Source of the DNA: CAVXNB01 sp963763085 | GTDB lineage: Bacteria > Actinomycetota > Acidimicrobiia > Acidimicrobiales > Bog-793 | NCBI GenBank assembly: GCA_963763085.1 | Contig: CAVXNB010000004.1 | Location: 930,001 to 994,000 of the forward strand | Direction: 5' to 3' | Length of the DNA stretch: 64,000 nt | Shown: positions 58,983 to 64,000 of the stretch, one piece after another | Layout: every line of letters begins with the position of its first letter | Numbering within the stretch: position 1 is the first letter of the stretch | The notes under the pieces: generated by a model | Told to the model about the DNA's origin: nothing | Databases searched by the model: none | What the model saw: the letters and a program-made list of their open reading frames with translations, nothing else | Position numbers and translations under genes: made by a program

Positions 58983-61900
58983 GTGTTCCTGAAGACGCTG
59001 ACCCTCAAGGGATTCAAGTCGTTCGCCGATCCGACCACGATCGAGCTCGAGCCCGGCATCACCGTGGTCGTGGGGCCGAACGGGTCCGGCAAGTCGAACG
59101 TCGTGGACGCGGTCGCCTGGGTTCTCGGAGCCCAGGGGCCGAAGGTGGTCCGGTCCACCAAGATGGACGACGTCATCTTCGCCGGCACTTCGAAGCGGCC
59201 CGCACTCGGCCGCGCCGAGGTCTCCCTCACGATCGACAACAGCTCGAGACGCCTCCCGGTGGAGATGGCGGAGGTGACGATCACGAGGACGTTGTTTCGG
59301 ACGGGCGAGAGCGAGTATGCGGTGAACGGGGCGCCCTGCCGCCTGCTCGACGTCCAGGAGCTGCTCTCCGACGCCGGCGTCGGCCGCCAGCAGCACGTGA
59401 TCGTCAGCCAGGGCCAGCTCGACTCGGTGCTCCAGTCGCGCCCGGAGGACCGGCGCATGGTGATCGAGGAGGCGGCGGGGGTCCTCAAGTTCCGGCGCCG
59501 GCGCGAGCGGGCGGAGCGGCGGCTCGAGTCGAGTGAGCAGAACCTGCTCCGGTTGCAGGACCTCCAGCGGGAGGTGCGCCGCCAGCTCAGGCCCCTGGAG
59601 CGCCAGGCGGAGGCCGCCCGCCGTCACGACGGCCTCGTCACCGAGCTGCGGGCGCTCCGGCTGCATCTCGCCGGGCGGGAGATCGACTCGCTCGGTCGCC
59701 GGCTCGAGAGGGCACGGCTCTCGCACGTCGAGCTGACCGAGCGTGAGGCCGGGCAGCGCAGCGAGCTGGCGCGCCTCGACGACCTCGTTGCCACGACCGA
59801 GACCGCCGTCAGCGAGGCTCAGGCCTGGGACGGCTCCGACCGGCTCGGGCGCGCCGAGCGGCTGCTCGAGCGCCAACGCGGTCTCGCGAACGTGGTCGTG
59901 GAGCGCCGGCGCACCGTCGCCGGCTTGCTGGCCGCGGCGACGGAGGCCGACGTCGTGGCGTCGCTCGAGGCCGAGGCGTCCCGCCTCGCTTCGGAACTTT
60001 CGGCCGCGTTGGCAGCGGCGGAAGCCCTGGTGCCCGAGCGCGACTCGCTCGAGGCGCTCGAGGCGGAGCTCCGGCGCGACGAGGCCGTGTTCGCCGGCGA
60101 GGCCGTGCCGACCGGGCTGGCGAGCGCCCGGAATGCACGCCAGCAGCACGAGGCGGCGCGCGACCGTCTGTCGGCGGCGAGGGAGGCCGTGGCGCGCCTC
60201 GCCGAGCGCCTCGCGAGCGTGGATCGCATGCGCGAGGAGCACGAGGCGCTGCTCGCCGACCTGGCGGCGACGGCGGCCGCGTCCGAGGCCAACCACGAGC
60301 AGCTCCGCGCCAACCACGAGCGGCTTGCGGCGGCAGAACGAGCGGCCGCGGGGCGCGCGGAGGAGAGCGAGTCCCGGGCCCGGGCGGCCGCGGATCACTC
60401 GCACGCTCTCGAGGCCAGGGTGGAGGCGCTTCAGGCCGCCCTCGACGAGGCGCGGGCGCGAGCCGGTGTCGAGCGGCTGGCCGGGCTTGCCGGCGTGCTC
60501 GGCACGCTCGCCGACGTCGTCGAGATCGACGACGGCTGCGAGAAGGGCTTCGAGGCCGCCGTGGAAGATGCGCTCGGCACGGTCGTGGTGGACGGGACGG
60601 CCGCCGCCCGCGACGCGTTGCGCCACCTGCACGACGCCGGCCTGCACGGTGGCGTGCTGGCGACAGGCGGGTCGAGCGGGTCGAGCCGGGCCCTCCCGGT
60701 GCCGCCGCCCCCGGAGGCCGAGCCCCTGCGTCACCGCGTGCGATCAGGCGTGCGGGGCGTCGATGCGGTGCTCGACGAGCTCCTCGCCGGCGTGCTCCTG
60801 TGCCGGGGCGGGCTCGAGGAGGCGCTCCGCCTCGCCGAGGACCTGCCCGGCTACACGATCGTCACGACGGCAGGCGATCGCCTCTCGGTTCGGGGCTGGC
60901 GCATCGGGGCAGCGCGCTCGGGAGCGACGAGGGCCGCCCTCGAAACAGTCCGGCGCGACGCCGAGTCCGCGCTCCGACTCGCACGGACGGCGGCGGCCGA
61001 AGCAGAAGAGGATCGGAAGTCGCTCGCCGGCGCCCGATCGGCGAGTGCCGAAGCTGCGCGCCGGTTCGACCACGCCGCCGCCGCGCTGGCCCAGGCGCAG
61101 TCGACCCGGGCGCAGTCGGCGCAGCGTCTCGTCGCGCTTGCGGCTGAGCGGAGCGACGTGTCGTCGGCACACGAGGCCGCCATGGGGCGCCTCGCGGCCA
61201 CCGAAGCGGAGCTCGTGCTGCGCGAAGCCGAGCTCGCGAGAGCCGAGGGCGCCGAGCTCGAGGCGCTCGCAGTCGCCGAGGAGGCGACCCGCGCCCGGAC
61301 CGCTCTCGACGAACGGGCCCGGTCCCTCGCCGCGCTCGGGGCGGAGCTCGGGATGCGCGCGGCGGGACTGGAGGAACGGGCGACGCTTCTCACGACGCGG
61401 CGCGACGAGGTCGAACGGCGCCTCGCCGGCCTCGACCGGGCCAGGGCCGAAGCCGCAGCGAAGCGGGAGGGCCTCGAGGCGGCAGCTGTGGCGCTCGGGC
61501 GCCTTGCCGGCGAGCTCGCCCGCCTCGGCGGCGTGCTGGCGGGGGCGGCTGACCGGCTCCGTACCGAGCGGGTGGAGCGCGAGCTCGCGGTCGCCACGAC
61601 CGCCGCCCGGCTACGGCAGCTGCGCGACGAGCGGGCCGCCACCGAACGCGACCTCGCCGGCGCCCGCGAGCTGCTCCAGCGGGTCGAGCTGGAGAGGGCG
61701 GAGGCGAAGCTCCGCCTGGAGACCGCCGTCGAAGCGCTGCGCCGGGAGCTGGAGTGCGAGCCCGACGAGGCCGTTGCCTCGCCCTGCCCCGAGCTGCCGC
61801 CGGGTATCCCCGCCCAGGCGCGGGTGCGGGAGCTCGACCGGGAGCTCCGGCTGATGGGTCCCGTCAACCCGCTGGCGCTGGAGGAGCTGGCCGCGCTCGA

Positions 61901-62477
61901 GGAGCGGGACCGTTTCCTCGCCGAGCAGCTCGAGGACGTCCGTAACGCCCGCCGCGAGCTCGGGCGCGTCATCCGCGCCGTCGACGAGGAGATCGTCGGC
62001 GTCTTCGCCCAGGCCTTCGCGGATGTCGCCCGCCACTTCGAGGAGCTGTTCGCGATGCTCTTCCCGGGCGGTAGCGGCAGCCTCAGCCTGGTCGAGCCCG
62101 AGGACCTGCTCTCGACCGGGGTCGAGATCGAGGCCCGGCCTGCGGGCCGGAACGTCCGCCGTCTGTCGCTGCTGTCGGGCGGGGAGCGGTCGCTCGTCGC
62201 GCTGGCGTTCCTGTTCGCCGTGTTCCGCAGCCGCCCGTCGCCGTTCTATTTGATGGACGAGGTGGAGGCGGCGCTCGACGACGTGAACCTGCACCGGTTT
62301 CTGGACCTCGTCGACGAGTTCCGTGCGGACGCCCAGCTGGTCATCGTCACCCACCAGAAACGGACCATGGAAGCAGCAGACGTCCTCTACGGCGTGACGA
62401 TGCAGCCGGAAGGGGCATCCAAAGTCGTGAGCGAGCGGATCGGGAACCCCAGCGCCCAACGGGCGTCGGTCGACTAG
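58983..62477 (+). CDS. smc: chromosome segregation protein SMC
   Basis: 1164 residues from a GTG. N-terminal Walker A VVVGPNGSGKSNVVDAVAWV in a head that begins FLKTLTLKGFKSFADPTTIE. Two long Arg/Glu/Ala-rich coiled coils flank a hinge at about residues 490-640 (LADVVEIDDGCEKGFEAAVE, DGTAAARDALRHLHDAGL). The C-terminal head has the ABC signature LLSGGERSLVALAFLFAVF and Walker B FYLMDEVEAALDDVNLHRF. With ScpA/B it organises and separates the chromosome. Very rich in Ala and Arg, as is usual for this GC level. Confidence 0.97.
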   Translation: MFLKTLTLKGFKSFADPTTIELEPGITVVVGPNGSGKSNVVDAVAWVLGAQGPKVVRSTKMDDVIFAGTSKRPALGRAEVSLTIDNSSRRLPVEMAEVTITRTLFRTGESEYAVNGAPCRLLDVQELLSDAGVGRQQHVIVSQGQLDSVLQSRPEDRRMVIEEAAGVLKFRRRRERAERRLESSEQNLLRLQDLQREVRRQLRPLERQAEAARRHDGLVTELRALRLHLAGREIDSLGRRLERARLSHVELTEREAGQRSELARLDDLVATTETAVSEAQAWDGSDRLGRAERLLERQRGLANVVVERRRTVAGLLAAATEADVVASLEAEASRLASELSAALAAAEALVPERDSLEALEAELRRDEAVFAGEAVPTGLASARNARQQHEAARDRLSAAREAVARLAERLASVDRMREEHEALLADLAATAAASEANHEQLRANHERLAAAERAAAGRAEESESRARAAADHSHALEARVEALQAALDEARARAGVERLAGLAGVLGTLADVVEIDDGCEKGFEAAVEDALGTVVVDGTAAARDALRHLHDAGLHGGVLATGGSSGSSRALPVPPPPEAEPLRHRVRSGVRGVDAVLDELLAGVLLCRGGLEEALRLAEDLPGYTIVTTAGDRLSVRGWRIGAARSGATRAALETVRRDAESALRLARTAAAEAEEDRKSLAGARSASAEAARRFDHAAAALAQAQSTRAQSAQRLVALAAERSDVSSAHEAAMGRLAATEAELVLREAELARAEGAELEALAVAEEATRARTALDERARSLAALGAELGMRAAGLEERATLLTTRRDEVERRLAGLDRARAEAAAKREGLEAAAVALGRLAGELARLGGVLAGAADRLRTERVERELAVATTAARLRQLRDERAATERDLAGARELLQRVELERAEAKLRLETAVEALRRELECEPDEAVASPCPELPPGIPAQARVRELDRELRLMGPVNPLALEELAALEERDRFLAEQLEDVRNARRELGRVIRAVDEEIVGVFAQAFADVARHFEELFAMLFPGGSGSLSLVEPEDLLSTGVEIEARPAGRNVRRLSLLSGGERSLVALAFLFAVFRSRPSPFYLMDEVEAALDDVNLHRFLDLVDEFRADAQLVIVTHQKRTMEAADVLYGVTMQPEGASKVVSERIGNPSAQRASVD

Positions 62478-62522
62478 ACGCTCTCCTGGGCCGGGGCCGC
62501 CGGCCGGTAGTCTGCGCACGGC

Positions 62523-63686
62523 ATGACCCTCGTCATCATTCTCGTCGTCGTCGCCCTGGCTGTTGTCACGTCAGCGACGCTTGCGATCGGTTCGCGCAAC
62601 CGCCGCCGCGGCCGGGAGCGCCCGCACGCTGCCCGGCCGCCGGCCGGCGCCCCGCCGACGGCCCCGCCGATCACGCCGGCCCGGCCACCGGCCGCCGCTC
62701 CCGAGGCCGCGCCGGCGGAGGCGCCGACTGCGGCGCCGGCGGCGGGCCAGGCCCCGGCGCCGGTCGAGGAGGCCCCCGCCCCGCCTGCGCTCAAGGAGCG
62801 GCTCGGGCGCGCCCGTGGCCTGTTGTCCGGCTACCTCGAGGGCATACGGGGCCGCAAGGGCATCGACGAGACCACATTCGAACAGCTCGAGGAGGCGCTG
62901 ATCCTCGCCGATGTGGGGGTCACGACGACGACACGGGTCCTCGACGATCTCCGAGCCAAATTGAAAAACGGCACCCTGTCCGCCACCGACCCCGCCGCCC
63001 TCCTGCAGGCGCTGCAGGCTGACCTCACGGCGATGTTCGAGGGCGACGACGAGTCACTCGCGTTCGGCGAGGGCGAAGGCCCGACAGTGTGGCTCTTCGT
63101 CGGGGTGAACGGGGTCGGCAAGACGACGACGATCGGCAAGCTCGCCCTGCGGGAGATGCAAGGGGGGCGGGGGGTGGTGCTGGCGGCCGGGGACACCTTT
63201 CGGGCGGCGGCAGGAGAGCAGCTCGAGACATGGGCGGAGCGTGCCGGCGCGCGGATCGTCCGGGGTTCCGACGGCGCAGACCCTTCGTCGGTGATCTTCG
63301 ACGCCGTCCAACACGCAGCCTCCAGAGGAGCGGGACTCGTCCTGGCGGACACCGCCGGCCGGCTCCACACGAAGGTGAACCTGATGGAGGAGCTGCGCAA
63401 GGTGCGCCGCGTCGCGGAGCGTCCTCCCGGCGAGCTGACCGAGGTCCTGCTCGTGCTCGACGCCACGACCGGCCAGAACGGCGTCGTCCAGGCGCGCCAG
63501 TTCACCGAGGCGGTCGGTGTGACCGGGATCGTCCTCACCAAGCTTGACGGAACGGCAAAAGGGGGCGTGGTGCTGGCGATCCGATCTGAGCTCGGCCTGC
63601 CCATCAAGCTCGTCGGGATCGGCGAAGGCGCGGCGGACCTGGTGCCGTTCGACCCGCAGGAGTTCGTGTCCGCCCTCTTCGGTTGA
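62523..63686 (+). CDS. ftsY: signal recognition particle receptor FtsY
   Basis: 387 residues. N-terminal membrane segment LVIILVVVALAVVTSATLAI, then a Pro/Ala-rich linker (~55 residues), then the NG GTPase: N domain GIDETTFEQLEEALILADVG, G1 VGVNGVGKTTTIGKLALREM, AGDTFRAAAGEQLETWAERA, G3 LADTAGRLHTKVNLMEELRK, G4 LTKLDGTAKGGVVLAIRSEL and GIGEGAADLVPFDPQEFV. It docks ribosome-SRP complexes at the membrane. The membrane helix is the actinobacterial form. Followed by ffh. Confidence 0.97.
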   Translation: MTLVIILVVVALAVVTSATLAIGSRNRRRGRERPHAARPPAGAPPTAPPITPARPPAAAPEAAPAEAPTAAPAAGQAPAPVEEAPAPPALKERLGRARGLLSGYLEGIRGRKGIDETTFEQLEEALILADVGVTTTTRVLDDLRAKLKNGTLSATDPAALLQALQADLTAMFEGDDESLAFGEGEGPTVWLFVGVNGVGKTTTIGKLALREMQGGRGVVLAAGDTFRAAAGEQLETWAERAGARIVRGSDGADPSSVIFDAVQHAASRGAGLVLADTAGRLHTKVNLMEELRKVRRVAERPPGELTEVLLVLDATTGQNGVVQARQFTEAVGVTGIVLTKLDGTAKGGVVLAIRSELGLPIKLVGIGEGAADLVPFDPQEFVSALFG

Positions 63687-63755
63687 AGTCCGCCGCTGCC
63701 ACGGCCGACCCCGCTCGGATGACGCGCTCGCGGCCCGAGTAACCTGGTCTGGCCC

Positions 63756-64000
63756 ATGTTCGACACGCTGACTGATCGTTTCGAAGGAATCCTCACGCGC
63801 CTTCGCGGTCGCGGTCGCCTCGGCGACGCCGAAGTTGGCGAGGTCCTGCGGGAGATCCGAGTCGCGCTGCTCGAGGCCGACGTCAATCTCGCCGTCGTCC
63901 AGGACCTCATCGAACGGATTCGCGCCCGCTGCACCGGTGCCGAGCTCGCCAAGCACCTCACCCCTGCTCAGCAGGTCATCAAGGTCGTCAACGAGGAGCT
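63756..64000 (+). CDS. ffh: signal recognition particle protein Ffh, 3' end outside window
   Basis: 81 codons visible; the gene runs past the window. N-terminal helical N domain of the SRP54 family: MFDTLTDRFEGILTRLRGRG, LREIRVALLEADVNLAVVQD and LTPAQQVIKVVNEE. The GTPase and M domains are not included. Its place right behind ftsY matches many actinobacteria. ATG start 69 bp after the ftsY stop. Confidence 0.94.
   Translation, partial: MFDTLTDRFEGILTRLRGRGRLGDAEVGEVLREIRVALLEADVNLAVVQDLIERIRARCTGAELAKHLTPAQQVIKVVNEE

Overview
The window is a 64 kb piece of a high-GC actinobacterial chromosome. It most resembles the class Acidimicrobiia or a close relative. The evidence is the 3' block fakA-recG-rsmD-coaD-DUF177-rpmF-plsX-acpP-rnc-mutM-smc-ftsY-ffh, a GTP-type PEP carboxykinase, a SUF locus with a small Rieske ferredoxin, many GTG starts and many ATGA/GTGA stop-start overlaps. 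No phage, transposase, CRISPR array, rRNA or tRNA gene was seen. The first and last genes run off the window.

Layout. 1-3.4 kb: an MBL hydrolase and an FAH-family hydrolase, then a ribbon-helix-helix regulator with its own operator and a DUF4097 adhesin-like protein. 3.4-6.4 kb: a minus-strand pair, a sphingosine-1-phosphate-lyase-like PLP enzyme overlapping an FGGY kinase. 6.5-13.9 kb: a lipoprotein, then a minus-strand run (quinone reductase, acetoacetate-CoA ligase, DoxX-Rieske fusion, TetR, aldo/keto reductase) and a divergent SDR. 13.9-21.5 kb: a secreted NlpC/P60 hydrolase, fumarase, an eIF2B-fold protein, dienelactone hydrolase, a DUF885-like metallopeptidase, a malyl-CoA-lyase-like enzyme and an Fpg/Nei glycosylase. 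21.5-24.5 kb: DinB and cupin proteins, then a WxL-like surface protein with a frameshifted DUF916-like partner, divergent from a winged-helix regulator behind three 14-bp repeats. 24.6-33.6 kb: PfpI, acyl-CoA dehydrogenase, methyltransferase, DUF6941, MaoC, MBL, RmlC, a DUF4115-like membrane protein and an S9 peptidase. 33.7-40.3 kb: a split SUF locus (sufB, then sufD-Rieske-sufC) and a stand-alone Lrp ligand-binding domain. 40.4-46.2 kb: an MFS protein and a tandemly duplicated module of a Tat-signal mini-protein plus a DUF4331 protein, followed by a His-rich protein. 46.2-64 kb: PEPCK, thiL and the housekeeping block.

Most notable points. (1) The duplicated Tat mini-protein/DUF4331 module, in which the large protein has no signal peptide, and a structured leader kept in front of both copies. 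(2) Three copies of a nested palindromic element with the same architecture, one of them translated in frame between two domains. (3) Three genes (DUF916-like, PEPCK, thiL), each broken by one extra base. (4) A plsX frame that stays open through acpP into rnc. (5) Clear local operators at the RHH gene and the winged-helix gene.
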